Shown piece by piece: positions 17,941 through 27,001 of a stretch of 64,000 nt of DNA. The notes beneath the pieces are model-generated. The model saw nothing but the letters and a program-made list of their open reading frames with translations. It searched no databases and was not told the DNA's origin. The position numbers and the translations under genes are program-made. The DNA comes from Rhizobium lentis. Its GTDB lineage: Bacteria > Pseudomonadota > Alphaproteobacteria > Rhizobiales > Rhizobiaceae. Within the stretch, counting starts at the first letter, position 1; the number at the start of each line of letters is the position of its first letter. The DNA is taken from positions 1 through 64,000 of the forward strand of contig NZ_JACHBD010000018.1 of NCBI RefSeq assembly GCF_014200175.1. Reading direction: 5' to 3'.

Positions 17941-20327
17941 GCTATCGGGACCACTCCGTCGAGCTGCGGCCCAAACTTGTTGGCAAGCGGGTCAAGCGCA
18001 CCGAAGATCCTCGTCTGCTGGCGGGTGTTGGTCAGTATGTCGATGACATGGCGCCGGCCGGTATGTTGCATATCGCATTACGGCGCTCCGACCAGCCACA
18101 TGCCCGGATCCTGAACATTGATGTCGGCGATGCGTTCTCGGTGCCCGGCGTCGTCGCGATCTATGACGCGAGCGACCTTGAAGGAGAGATCAAACCGGCC
18201 ATCCCGACTTCGCGCATGCCTGGTTACTACGCCACACCCATATGGCCGCTCGCACGCGGAAAGGTTCGATATGTCGGCGAGCCGGTCGTCGCCATTGTGG
18301 CCGAAAGCCGGTACGCAGCGGAAGACGCGCTTGAACATATCAGCATCGAGTACGAGCCACTACCTTTCGCTATCAGACAGGTCGATGCGGTCAAAGACGA
18401 TGCGCCCCTCCTGCATGAGGAGGCCGGCACTAACACCATCATCCGCCGCGAGTTCAAGCGCGGCGATGTCGACGCGGCGTTCGAGGATGCAGCCGTCACC
18501 GTGAAAGGCAGGTTCCGGATGACGCGGAAGACCGCCGCTGCGATGGAGAACCGGTCTTATCTCGCCGAATGGGACAGCAGGAAACAATCGCTCACTCTTT
18601 ATACGTCCTCCAATATTCCAGGCGTGATCCGCGATGTGCTTTCGGGCTGCCTCGACCTCCCAGGAACACGCATGCGCGTCGTCGCCCCCGATGTGGGAGG
18701 CAGCTTCGGCGGCAAGGGGTCGCTCTACGGCGAAGAAATTCTTGTATGCGCGCTGGCACGGATGCTGAAGCGGCCAATCAAGTACATCAGCGATCGGCTG
18801 GAAGATCTTTCCGCGACCAGTCAGGCCTTCGACGAACTGATCGAGGCTGAGCTGGCGGCAACCAAAGACGGCATGTTGATCGGCCTGCGTGCGGAAGTGA
18901 TCGGCGATGTCGGAGCCTACTCGATCTACCCGTGGACTGCTGCACTGGAGACGGTGCAGGTCGTCAGCTTCCTGCCTGGGCCCTATCGGATGGAGCATTA
19001 CCGAGGCCGGATTCAGGGTGTCCTCACACCAAAACCACCAACCGGTCCTTATCGTGGTGTTGGCCGCCCTTCCTCGACCTTCGCGATGGAAAGACTTATC
19101 GAGATGGCGGCCCGCAAGCTCGGCATGGACCCGGTCGAGTTCCGCCGCAAGAACCTCGTTCGAGCCGAAGAATTTCCCTATCGCACGGCCTCCGGCATCA
19201 TCTGGGACAAGTCAGCCTTCCAGGAATGCCTCCAGGGAGCGTGCGATCAAGTAGATTACCCCGCTCTCCTGCGCGAAAGGGAGAAAGCCAGGAAAGATGG
19301 TCGATGGATCGGAATCGGTCTGGCGAGCTATGCGGAGTTGACCGGCATTGGGTCGCGTATCTCAGTGGCGCCCGGGATGCCGATCAACACAGGAACGGAA
19401 ACCTCGAAGATCGAAATCGACGCCACCGGCGCGATTACCGCGGCATTCGGCATCTCCTCGCACGGTCAGGGGCTTGAGACGACATTGGCACAAGTCATTG
19501 TTGACGAGCTCGGCTGCAAGCTCGAGGATATTGAGATCAAGCATGGAGATAGTTCTCTTGTGCCCATGTCCAGTGGGACCTATGCCAGCCGTTCGGCGGT
19601 CTTGGGCGGCGGCGCCGCCACGCTTGCAGCTCGCAATGTGAAAGCCAAGGTCTTGCGCGCTGCCGCCTATCTTATGGAGCAGAGTGTCGAGGATCTCGAC
19701 ATACATGATGGCATCGTTACGAGTAGAAACTCAAACCTGACCATGACACTTAAGGAAATCGCTTCCGCGGTCTATACGCAGATGGGGCGTATTCCAATAG
19801 ACCAGCGTGAGAATCTTACGGCTTCTGAAACCTACGACCCCTATCTCGGAACCGCCTGCTCCTCGACGCATCTTGCAATGGTCGAGGTCGATCCGGAAAC
19901 CTACAGCGTGAAAATCCTACGCTATGTCGTGGCCGAGGATTGCGGCAAGATCATCAATCCGATGATCGTGGACGGACAGGTCCAAGGCGCAGTAGCCCAA
20001 GGTATCGGTGCTGCGTTGCTTGAGGAAATCGTCCACGACGACCAGGGACAGGCAGTTGCCGCAAGCTTTGCGGACTATCTCGTCCCGGTTGCCAGTAGCG
20101 TTCCCGATATCGGTATCGTCCATATCGAAGCAGATCTGCCGAATAATATCGGCGGCTTTCGCGGCATGGGCGAAGGCGGCACGATCGGCGCGCCGGCGGC
20201 GATCGCAAACGCCGTCTCGGACGCGCTTTCTCACCTCGGCGTGTCGGTGGAAACGCTGCCAATTACTCCAGAGCGCATTTTCCAGATGCTTCGCCACACC
20301 AGACTGTCCCCCGACGCGCCGGATTGA
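17937..20327 (+). CDS. molybdopterin-binding large subunit of a molybdenum hydroxylase (CoxL type)
   Basis: This 796-residue catalytic subunit has the N-terminal ald_xan_dh_C-type domain starting at GKRVKRTEDPRLLAG and the large Mo-binding domain. Near residue 369 it reads GPYRGVGRP in place of the VAYRCSFR active-site loop of true form I CO dehydrogenase, so CO is an unlikely substrate. The C-terminal FRGMGEGGTIGAP segment contains the Glu that acts as general base in this family. The ATG at 17937 overlaps the lactonase stop (ATGA). Likely reaction: hydroxylation of a C-H bond next to a heteroatom or carbonyl in an organic substrate. The cofactor is probably the cytosine dinucleotide form, supplied with the help of the MocA-like protein at 21552. 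Confidence 0.9.
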   Translation: MSYRDHSVELRPKLVGKRVKRTEDPRLLAGVGQYVDDMAPAGMLHIALRRSDQPHARILNIDVGDAFSVPGVVAIYDASDLEGEIKPAIPTSRMPGYYATPIWPLARGKVRYVGEPVVAIVAESRYAAEDALEHISIEYEPLPFAIRQVDAVKDDAPLLHEEAGTNTIIRREFKRGDVDAAFEDAAVTVKGRFRMTRKTAAAMENRSYLAEWDSRKQSLTLYTSSNIPGVIRDVLSGCLDLPGTRMRVVAPDVGGSFGGKGSLYGEEILVCALARMLKRPIKYISDRLEDLSATSQAFDELIEAELAATKDGMLIGLRAEVIGDVGAYSIYPWTAALETVQVVSFLPGPYRMEHYRGRIQGVLTPKPPTGPYRGVGRPSSTFAMERLIEMAARKLGMDPVEFRRKNLVRAEEFPYRTASGIIWDKSAFQECLQGACDQVDYPALLREREKARKDGRWIGIGLASYAELTGIGSRISVAPGMPINTGTETSKIEIDATGAITAAFGISSHGQGLETTLAQVIVDELGCKLEDIEIKHGDSSLVPMSSGTYASRSAVLGGGAATLAARNVKAKVLRAAAYLMEQSVEDLDIHDGIVTSRNSNLTMTLKEIASAVYTQMGRIPIDQRENLTASETYDPYLGTACSSTHLAMVEVDPETYSVKILRYVVAEDCGKIINPMIVDGQVQGAVAQGIGAALLEEIVHDDQGQAVAASFADYLVPVASSVPDIGIVHIEADLPNNIGGFRGMGEGGTIGAPAAIANAVSDALSHLGVSVETLPITPERIFQMLRHTRLSPDAPD

Positions 20328-20376
20328 CACTTAGCATCGCGTTTTTTTGGAAGTGCCTTGTGGGATGAAAGACCCT

Positions 20377-21381
20377 TCACAGGTCGAACGGGTACCTCAG
20401 GATATAGTCGGTGTCCTTGGAGGAGATGGGCTTCTTGCACTCGGAGCAGACCACGATGGCGGAAAAATCCTGCCCGCAGGCCTTATGCCGAAGCCGCATC
20501 GGTGGCTTGCCATCTGAGAGCCACCTGTCTCCCCAAGCCATCATGACGAGCATGGGCTTGTACAGATCGAGCCCCATTTCCGTAAAGCGATACTCGAAGC
20601 GTTCGCCCGCATTATAGGGAACTTTGCGCAATACCCCTGCCTGTACGAGCCGGGCGAGACGGTCCGCAAGAATGTTGGTGGCAATTCCGAGATTCTCCCG
20701 CATTTCCTCGAAGCGGCGAACACCGAACCAGCCTTCTCTCAGAATGAGGAAGCTCCAACGATCGCCAATGATCGCCAGCGTCCGCGCGACGGAGCACGGC
20801 CGCACTCTTTCCAAAAGTGTCGAATCTGAGCTTCTGCGAGATGTTGGGCGCGTCTCGACCGGAGCATATCCCGCGCCCGGTCCGTCGCGCGGCGCAACTT
20901 CTTTAGCCGTAAAAGGTTCCAGACACTCGCAGCAGACAGTAACGGGATGGCATTCACACCCACAACTTTTATGAATCAGCTGTAGCGGGGCTTTGTTGCC
21001 CCCCGTCAACCACTTGTCGCCGAACTCCATGAGCGAAAGCATCGTCGGAAAAAGATCTTTGCCTCGGAGGGTTAGAAAATACTGTTGCCCCGGCTCGTTG
21101 GGCCGCTTTCCGGTGCTGAGGATCTCATTTGCCACAAGGCTCGAGAGTCGGGATGAAAGCGTTTGCCGTGGAATTCCCAGACGCTGCTGAAATTTGTCAA
21201 ACCGGCGCACGCCGAAATAAGCTTCTCGAAGTATCAGGAAGTTCCAGGTCTCGAATACAATCTCCATCGTTCGCCGAACTGATGATTGTCGCTGCATCAG
21301 CAAGGGTTTTTCAACATCGGGCGGGGAGGCAATATTCATGGGCATCTTTATAATCTTGTTCATCGGATAGTGGCTGGTCAC
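20377..21381 (-). CDS. transcriptional regulator with two tandem HxlR domains
   Basis: The 334-residue protein contains two winged-helix HxlR domains, at about 33-128 and 196-292. They share WxFLILREx(Y/W)FGVRRF and GDxWL. HxlR proteins are normally about 110-150 residues and dimerise, so this resembles a covalent dimer. Each half is followed by a Cys-rich tail: Cys140, 142, 144, 150, 151, 153 in the first and Cys302, 312, 315 in the second. These could bind zinc or sense redox state or a ligand. The start is uncertain: GTG at 21381, ATG at 21363 or 21345. It sits beside the MocA-like gene and is the natural candidate regulator of this island. Confidence 0.85.
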   Translation of the reverse strand: MTSHYPMNKIIKMPMNIASPPDVEKPLLMQRQSSVRRTMEIVFETWNFLILREAYFGVRRFDKFQQRLGIPRQTLSSRLSSLVANEILSTGKRPNEPGQQYFLTLRGKDLFPTMLSLMEFGDKWLTGGNKAPLQLIHKSCGCECHPVTVCCECLEPFTAKEVAPRDGPGAGYAPVETRPTSRRSSDSTLLERVRPCSVARTLAIIGDRWSFLILREGWFGVRRFEEMRENLGIATNILADRLARLVQAGVLRKVPYNAGERFEYRFTEMGLDLYKPMLVMMAWGDRWLSDGKPPMRLRHKACGQDFSAIVVCSECKKPISSKDTDYILRYPFDL

Positions 21382-21425
21382 GAGCGCGAATGAGTTGACG
21401 GTTCACACCACACATATAAGGTATC

Positions 21426-21442
21426 AGGTCTAATAATGAAAG
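21426..21442 (+). promoter_or_regulatory. conserved 17-base motif (copy 3) in the regulator/mocA divergent region
   Basis: AGGTCTAATAATGAAAG differs at two positions from the identical copies at 11305-11321 and 15717-15733. It overlaps a perfect 10-base palindrome, GAAAGCTTTC, at 21438-21447. The site lies between the HxlR-like regulator gene and the MocA-like gene, consistent with autoregulation. Confidence 0.55.
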
Positions 21443-21551
21443 CTTTCTGCGTCATAAGGAGGTTGCATGTTCAATCGGAAACGGACCCATTCCTAGTCTG
21501 AAGTGATATAGTAGGGGGCGAGGTAAATGCGCCGTGACCCTAGGAGGCAAT

Positions 21552-22175
21552 ATGGAAAGGATTGCTGACCCTTCAGAGGTGGCTGTTGTACTGCTCGCGG
21601 CAGGACAGGCACGTCGCTATGGGACCGCCACAGACAGCAAGCTCCTGGCATTGTTCGATGGTATTCCACTTGTCAGGCGAAGTGCCATGCGCGCCTGTGA
21701 AAGCAGGGCTCGTTCCGTTACCGTGGTCGTCGGTTTTCGAGCTCCGGAGTTGATTTCAGCTCTCTCCGGTCTTCCAATCAGCATTGCGCACAACCCCGAT
21801 TTCGCCAGCGGGATGTCGAGTTCCTTGATAACCGGGATCATGACGCCCCAAGTTCGATCGGCGCAGGGAACACTGGTCATGCTGGCCGACATGCCGTCGG
21901 TTTCAACGGCTGATTTAAACTCGCTTATTGAGGCTTTCGGTGCTCATGGTGGTCGATCAATTATCGGAGCGACCTGCGGGAACATCCGCGGTAATCCCGT
22001 GATCTTTCCCAGGTCCCTCCTGGGCGAGGTCGCGAGGCTTAAGGGCGATCTGGGCGCAAGAAATATTATCCGAGCTTCCGATGTGCCCGTCGTCGATTTC
22101 GATATCGGCACTTCAGCGTTGCACGACGTCGACACGGTGGAAGCATTGATCGCAGCTGGCGGTATAATATCTTGA
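21552..22175 (+). CDS. MobA/MocA-like nucleotidyltransferase (molybdenum cofactor cytidylyltransferase)
   Basis: This 207-residue NTP-transferase fold protein starts with the nucleotide-binding motif VVLLAAGQARRYG and carries the metal-binding MLADMPSV segment near residue 110 and GNIRGNPVIFP. MocA transfers CMP to molybdopterin to make the MCD cofactor of CoxL-type enzymes, which fits the upstream coxMSL genes. The ATG at 21552 has an excellent AGGAGG ribosome-binding site. A GTP-specific MobA role cannot be fully excluded, but genomic context favours MocA. It is divergent from the HxlR regulator. Confidence 0.85.
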   Translation: MERIADPSEVAVVLLAAGQARRYGTATDSKLLALFDGIPLVRRSAMRACESRARSVTVVVGFRAPELISALSGLPISIAHNPDFASGMSSSLITGIMTPQVRSAQGTLVMLADMPSVSTADLNSLIEAFGAHGGRSIIGATCGNIRGNPVIFPRSLLGEVARLKGDLGARNIIRASDVPVVDFDIGTSALHDVDTVEALIAAGGIIS

Positions 22176-22530
22176 TCTTCGGAGTAAGCAAACGATTGCT
22201 CGTCGTCGCTCCCTGAGTGGCAGCCTTAGGCCATTCAGCCGCCCGAGCTTACGGAAGGCACCAGATCCGCCAGCCTTTTGTGTGATGCGCCCGCGGTTTA
22301 AGTCAGGGGCAGATGAATCCATTTTGATCATAATTCTCCTCCGCAGCAGGCTACCGATGTGTGTCCAAGCCATTCGCCGCGCCAGCCGGCTGAGGGTTCT
22401 TTCAATCATATCCATTCTAGAGCGGATCGTTCTCCGCGGCCGTCGCGCCTTTCAATTCCGGTTAAGGTATTACGTATAAGGTTATACCTCATGTGCAGTT
22501 CAAAAGGTTTGCTCAGGCGGAGGGGAAATA
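22176..22530. other. intergenic region with inverted repeat upstream of the chemotaxis gene
   Basis: There is no convincing gene. At 22465-22489, AGGTAT and ATACCT form an inverted repeat with a 13-base spacer, within a TA-rich stretch that includes TTATACCT. This probably marks the promoter/operator of the chemotaxis receptor gene. A similar repeat precedes the TRAP transporter at 24870. Confidence 0.45.
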
Positions 22531-24395
22531 ATGTGGAGGATTCGGAAATTTGGCGTGGCGATACGTTTGTCTATCGCATTCGGGTTGCTGTTGTGCGCAA
22601 TGGGAGTTCTGTCTCTTTCGTCAATCAGCCAGGTCGACGAGATCAACGGGAAGCTCAGCCTCATAAATGGCAGTAATAGCCAAAAATTTCGGAATGGCAT
22701 CGATATGCTGGGCTCGGTCCGCGATCGAGCGGTAGCATTGCGCGACATCGTTTGACTGACTCGAATACGGATCAAGCAACGACAATCGTGATGATGAGAA
22801 AGCTACAGGCATCCTACGCTTCCAACTTCGCGGAGTTGCAAAAGGCCGTTAATTCCGACGTCGCCAGCACCGCCGCAGAGCGTCGCCTCGCTGAGGTTCT
22901 GACGGCTTTTCAGAATGACGCCGAGCCTTTGATTGCCGACGTCACCAAGTTGACGCTCGACGGAAAAAGAGACGAGGCAAAGCCGCTGCTCTTAAATGAA
23001 CTGAGACCCAAGTTGACGGCATGGATTGGTGCTCTGAACAAGTTGATCGATTACGAGCAAGCTCTAAACCAAGGCGTTGGTGGCAAAGTTAAAGCAGCTT
23101 CTGATGAATTTAAATTTCTGACGCTAGCTGCGCTCGGCATAGCTGCCTTGTTCGGAGTAACCGCGGCATCGCTCACTATCCGCTCCATCATCGTGCCTCT
23201 GGCGAAACTACAGCAGTCAGTCCTGCAAATGATCGCCGGCGACATGGAAATTGACCAAATACTCGAGCGACGGAAGGATGAAATCGGTCAGCTCGCGCGG
23301 CAGATATCCGGCCTTAAGAATCATCTTTCAGAAAAAGCGGAGCGCGATGCGGTCGCCGAGCATCATCGACAGGATGCCGAGCGGCAGCGTTTGGAGAACG
23401 AAGGAGAGGAGCGCCAGCGGGCTGCCGAACAGACCAGTTCCGCCGTCGAACAAGTTGCCGATGCACTGAGGCAGTTATCAAAAGGTAACCTTCAGATTCA
23501 GCTTGATCGGCCTTTCACGGGAGCTCTTGAGCCGCTCAGATTGGACTTCAATTCAGCGATTAGCCAGCTTCGCGATGCAATGTCCGAAGTAAACGACAAT
23601 GCGCAGGCGATTGCTGCGGGGGCTGAAGAAATCCGTACTTCCTCGAACGAACTCGCGGTGAGAACGGAGCAGCAAGCTATAGTCGTCGAGCAAACGGCTT
23701 CTGTCCTCGCAGACATGACAAGGCAGGTGGTGGAGGCAAGCCATAAAGCTCACGCAGCAGGGATCCTCGTCGGCGAGACCAAGGAACATGCCGAGAGGTC
23801 AGGCACCATAATGCGCGAGACTATTGAGGCCATGACAAACATTCGGTCTTCTTCGGTCGAAATAGGCAATATTATCGGTGTCATCGATGAAATCGCATCT
23901 CAGACAAACCTTTTGGCTTTGAACGCAGGCATTGAGGCGGCTCGGGCCGGGGAGACTGGCCGAGGGTTCGCGGTAGTAGCTCAGGAGGTCAGAGACCTGG
24001 CGCAAAGGTCTGCGGCGGCGGCGAAAGAAATCAAGTCTCTGATCAAAATATCCAACCTGCATATCAATGATGGGGTCCAGCGTGTGCAACAGGCCGGCAA
24101 CGCTTTGGGCCAAATCGTTGTTCAGGTGCAGAGCGTCAATCAGAACGTCGACGCCATTGCTCAGGTTTCTCGCGTTCAAGCCGACGGGTTCAAGGAAATC
24201 AATTTCTCAGTCGGTAAGATCGAAGCAGCGACTCAGCAGAACACAGCTATGGTAGAAGAGTCGACTGCTGCCGTGAACAATCTCGCGAAGGAGACCGCAT
24301 CGCTTTTCGAGATGCTATCCAGGTTCCAAACTGCCGATTGGCCGGCAAAGGCGAACCGCGCCGAGGAGCCGACGCTTTATCTAGTCGTGGCATAG
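22531..24395 (+). pseudogene. methyl-accepting chemotaxis protein, split by a -1 frameshift
   Basis: The first frame (22531-22755) encodes the N-terminal membrane helix and the start of a four-helix-bundle sensor domain, ending at TGA after VALRDIV. The second frame (from 22752 to 24395) continues it with LTDSNTDQ, the rest of the sensor, a second membrane helix, a HAMP domain and the signalling hairpin (EIASQTNLLALNAGIEAARAGE). One extra T in the TTT at 22751-22753 would restore RDIVLTDSN. The intact protein would be about 620 residues. Whether this is a mutation, a sequencing error or recoding cannot be told. It may have sensed the TRAP transporter ligand, given the neighbouring genes. Confidence 0.85.
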
Positions 24396-25080
24396 CAACG
24401 CCGATGCAAAGCAGGACTTTCATTTTATGTCCGGTGTGATCTCCCTCCCCCCCAGAGGGATTAGCATCTGCCGAGGAACGGAACCTGACGACGCAGCAAT
24501 CCACGGAGGGGAGATTGGCGGCGCTGGAACTCAGAGGGCCGCTGACCTGCGTAAGCGGCCGGAATTTTTGAGCTCTCGAAGGACTAGGGACGGAATAGTG
24601 ACATCGAGCCGGAACAAGCGTTCGGTCGCCGTTTTCGGGAGTCGAGATGCGACGGTGCGATGAATAGGGTGCGGCTTGCCCTGGTCGCCAAACAGGACTC
24701 GTCGGCTCCAAGATCTCCTGACATTTGTGCACACAAGGCAGTGGAACCTCGATGTGGTCGAGGGCAATTCTCTGCGATCGATCCAGTGACCGATCGGTGC
24801 CTCGCCGGAGGCCGTACTCCTTGCCCTTCAAGACTCCACCAGCCGGCAGAAAAAGTGCTTGCTATATTGGGTATGACATCATACCTTATACCTATGCGCA
24901 GAGGAGCACAGTGCGCGGAATTCGTGGGAACGCACTTTAGAGAACACTCCGGAACCTTGACCGGCTTTTCCGGCAGGAGCAGTGCGCCCGCGCGAGCGTG
25001 GGAGGACAAGTTTTGAGAAATACCCGACTGCGTTGCACCCGCACGCAAACGATCAGGCCTTACCGAATGGGGAGGCCACT
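24396..25080. other. 685-base intergenic region, no recognised gene
   Basis: The frames present do not resemble known proteins. The region holds the TRAP operon promoter and the inverted repeat at 24870-24885. The rest may be remnant sequence. Confidence 0.4.
24870..24885. promoter_or_regulatory. inverted repeat GGTATGA-CA-TCATACC upstream of TRAP genes
   Basis: Perfect 7-base arms with a 2-base spacer are followed by CTTATACCTATG. The form resembles operators of GntR/FadR-type repressors that control organic-acid transport, but no regulator gene is adjacent. The A/T-rich flanks suggest that it overlaps the promoter. Confidence 0.5.
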
Positions 25081-26952
25081 ATGACTGTTCACGGAGTCAT
25101 CGAAGATGTTGCAAGGACGTCGAGCCTGGCAGCAATGGCACGCAAGATTGAACATGCCCTGGTAAGGTGCCTGGAGATACCGGTAGCACTTCTGGTGCTT
25201 TGCGAAATTGTTCTGCTGTTTTCGGCCGTCGTCGCTCGTTACGTATTCCACGTCCCGCTGGTTTGGTCGGACGAACTGGCGTCAATCTTGTTTCTCTGGC
25301 TTGCCATGCTTGGTTCGGCCGTCGCTTTTCAGCGGCAGGAACACATGCGCATGACGGCGGTGGTCAGCGCATTGAAGGGCGATACACGCCGCTTCGTTGA
25401 ACTGGTTTCGGTCGCGGCAGCACTTGCCTTCCTCGTGCTGATCCTGCCCGCATCTCTGGAATATGCCACCGAAGAGTCCTACGTCTGGACGCCCGCGATG
25501 AATATTCAGAACTCATGGCGCGCCTCGGCGTTGCCGACGAGCTTCGCTTTGATGCTTGTTTTCGCGGTGTTGCGGCTTCTGCAAAGCTCGAATCTCCGTC
25601 TCGCGCTCGGTGCGATTGCTGCCGTGGCAGCGGTCTTCTGCCTGTTTTGGGCGCTGAAGCCGGTCTTCGTCGGTCTCGGAAACCTCAATCTTCTCGTCTT
25701 CTTCGTCGGCGGCGTCGCGGCGTGTGTTTTCGGCGGCGTGCCGATCGCCTTTTCATTCGCGATCGCTACATTCGGCTACCTTATATTGACCACCAGAACG
25801 CCGCCTCTGATCATTGTCGGCAGGATCGACGAAGGTGTCAGCCATCTGATCCTTCTTGCGATCCCTCTGTTTGTGTTTCTCGGCCAACTTATCCAGATGA
25901 CGGGTATGGCGCGGGCGATGGTTGCGTTCCTCGCCAGCCTTCTTGGCCATGTGCGCGGCGGGCTTCACTACGTGCTGGTGGCTGCGATGTATCTTGTATC
26001 TGGGATATCCGGGTCGAAGGCCGCCGACATGGCCGCCGTCGCGCCCGTGTTGTTTCCGGAGATGAAGGAGCGCGGCGCAGACGAAGGCGATCTTGTCGCA
26101 CTTCTCTCGGCGACGGGCGCCCAGACTGAGACAATCCCGCCTAGCATCGTCTTGATTACAGTGGGATCCGCAACCGGGGTATCGATCGCCGCGCTGTTCA
26201 CCGGCGGTCTTCTCCCCGGCCTTATTCTGGCGGTAACCCTTTGCTTCTTGGTGCGCTGGCGCTGCCGCAACGATGACCCGAGCCACGTCAAGAGGGCAAG
26301 TCGACGGCAGATCGGCAAGCTGCTCCTCGCTGCACTGCCTGCCCTTGCGCTTCCGTTCGTTATCCGTTCAGCCGTCATCGAAGGTGTCGCCACAGCGACA
26401 GAAGTTTCGACGATCGGCATTGCATACTCGGTTGTCGCGGGTCTGGTGTTCTATCGTCAGTTCGACTGGCGCCGGCTCAAGCCGATGCTTGTCGAGACGG
26501 CAAGCCTGTCCGGGTCTATCCTTCTGATTATCGGCGCGGCCACGGCGATGGCTTGGGGCCTGACGCAATCGGGCTTCTCGACAGCGCTGGCTCAAAACCT
26601 TTCAACGCTTCCGGGCGGTGCGGTGACGTTCATGATCGTCTCGATCGTCATATTCATCATCCTCGGCAGTGTGCTCGAGGGGATACCCGCAATTGTACTG
26701 TTCGCACCGTTGCTGTTCCCGGTTGCTCAGCAGTTGGGCATCCATCAGGTGCACTACGCCATGGTTGTCGTGTTGGCGATGGGTATCGGCCTCTTCGCTC
26801 CACCCTTCGGTGTTGGCTACTACGCTGCCTGTGCAATCAGCCGAGTCAGCCCCGACGCCGGCATGAAACCGATCGTCGGCTACATCGTCGCCATGGCCAT
26901 TGGTCTTGCTGTGGTTGCCGCGGTTCCGTGGCTCTCGATCGGCTTCCTGTAA
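25081..26952 (+). CDS. TRAP transporter permease, fused small and large subunits (DctQM)
   Basis: This 623-residue inner-membrane protein fuses a DctQ-like small subunit (about residues 20-190, with LVWSDELASILFLWLAMLGS) to a DctM-like large subunit (from about 200, with GGVPIAFSFAIATFGYL, AMYLVSGISGSKAADMAAV and the C-terminal APPFGVGYY). It would use a sodium gradient to import a small organic acid handed over by the DctP protein encoded downstream. The ATG at 25081 follows GGGGAGG. Fused QM permeases are a known variant of the family. Substrate cannot be read from sequence. Confidence 0.92.
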   Translation: MTVHGVIEDVARTSSLAAMARKIEHALVRCLEIPVALLVLCEIVLLFSAVVARYVFHVPLVWSDELASILFLWLAMLGSAVAFQRQEHMRMTAVVSALKGDTRRFVELVSVAAALAFLVLILPASLEYATEESYVWTPAMNIQNSWRASALPTSFALMLVFAVLRLLQSSNLRLALGAIAAVAAVFCLFWALKPVFVGLGNLNLLVFFVGGVAACVFGGVPIAFSFAIATFGYLILTTRTPPLIIVGRIDEGVSHLILLAIPLFVFLGQLIQMTGMARAMVAFLASLLGHVRGGLHYVLVAAMYLVSGISGSKAADMAAVAPVLFPEMKERGADEGDLVALLSATGAQTETIPPSIVLITVGSATGVSIAALFTGGLLPGLILAVTLCFLVRWRCRNDDPSHVKRASRRQIGKLLLAALPALALPFVIRSAVIEGVATATEVSTIGIAYSVVAGLVFYRQFDWRRLKPMLVETASLSGSILLIIGAATAMAWGLTQSGFSTALAQNLSTLPGGAVTFMIVSIVIFIILGSVLEGIPAIVLFAPLLFPVAQQLGIHQVHYAMVVVLAMGIGLFAPPFGVGYYAACAISRVSPDAGMKPIVGYIVAMAIGLAVVAAVPWLSIGFL

Positions 26953-27001
26953 TCCGACCTCGACCAACCAAAATTACAGAGCTTATTTGGAGGAGAACGA
27001 A

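Noticed and set aside
15822..20327. True carbon monoxide dehydrogenase (coxMSL)
   Set aside because: The large subunit lacks the VAYRCSFR loop, so CO oxidation is unlikely.
24247..24831. 194-codon minus-strand frame downstream of the chemotaxis gene
   Set aside because: Overlaps the receptor coding end, low-complexity Ser/Arg/Pro composition, no family resemblance.
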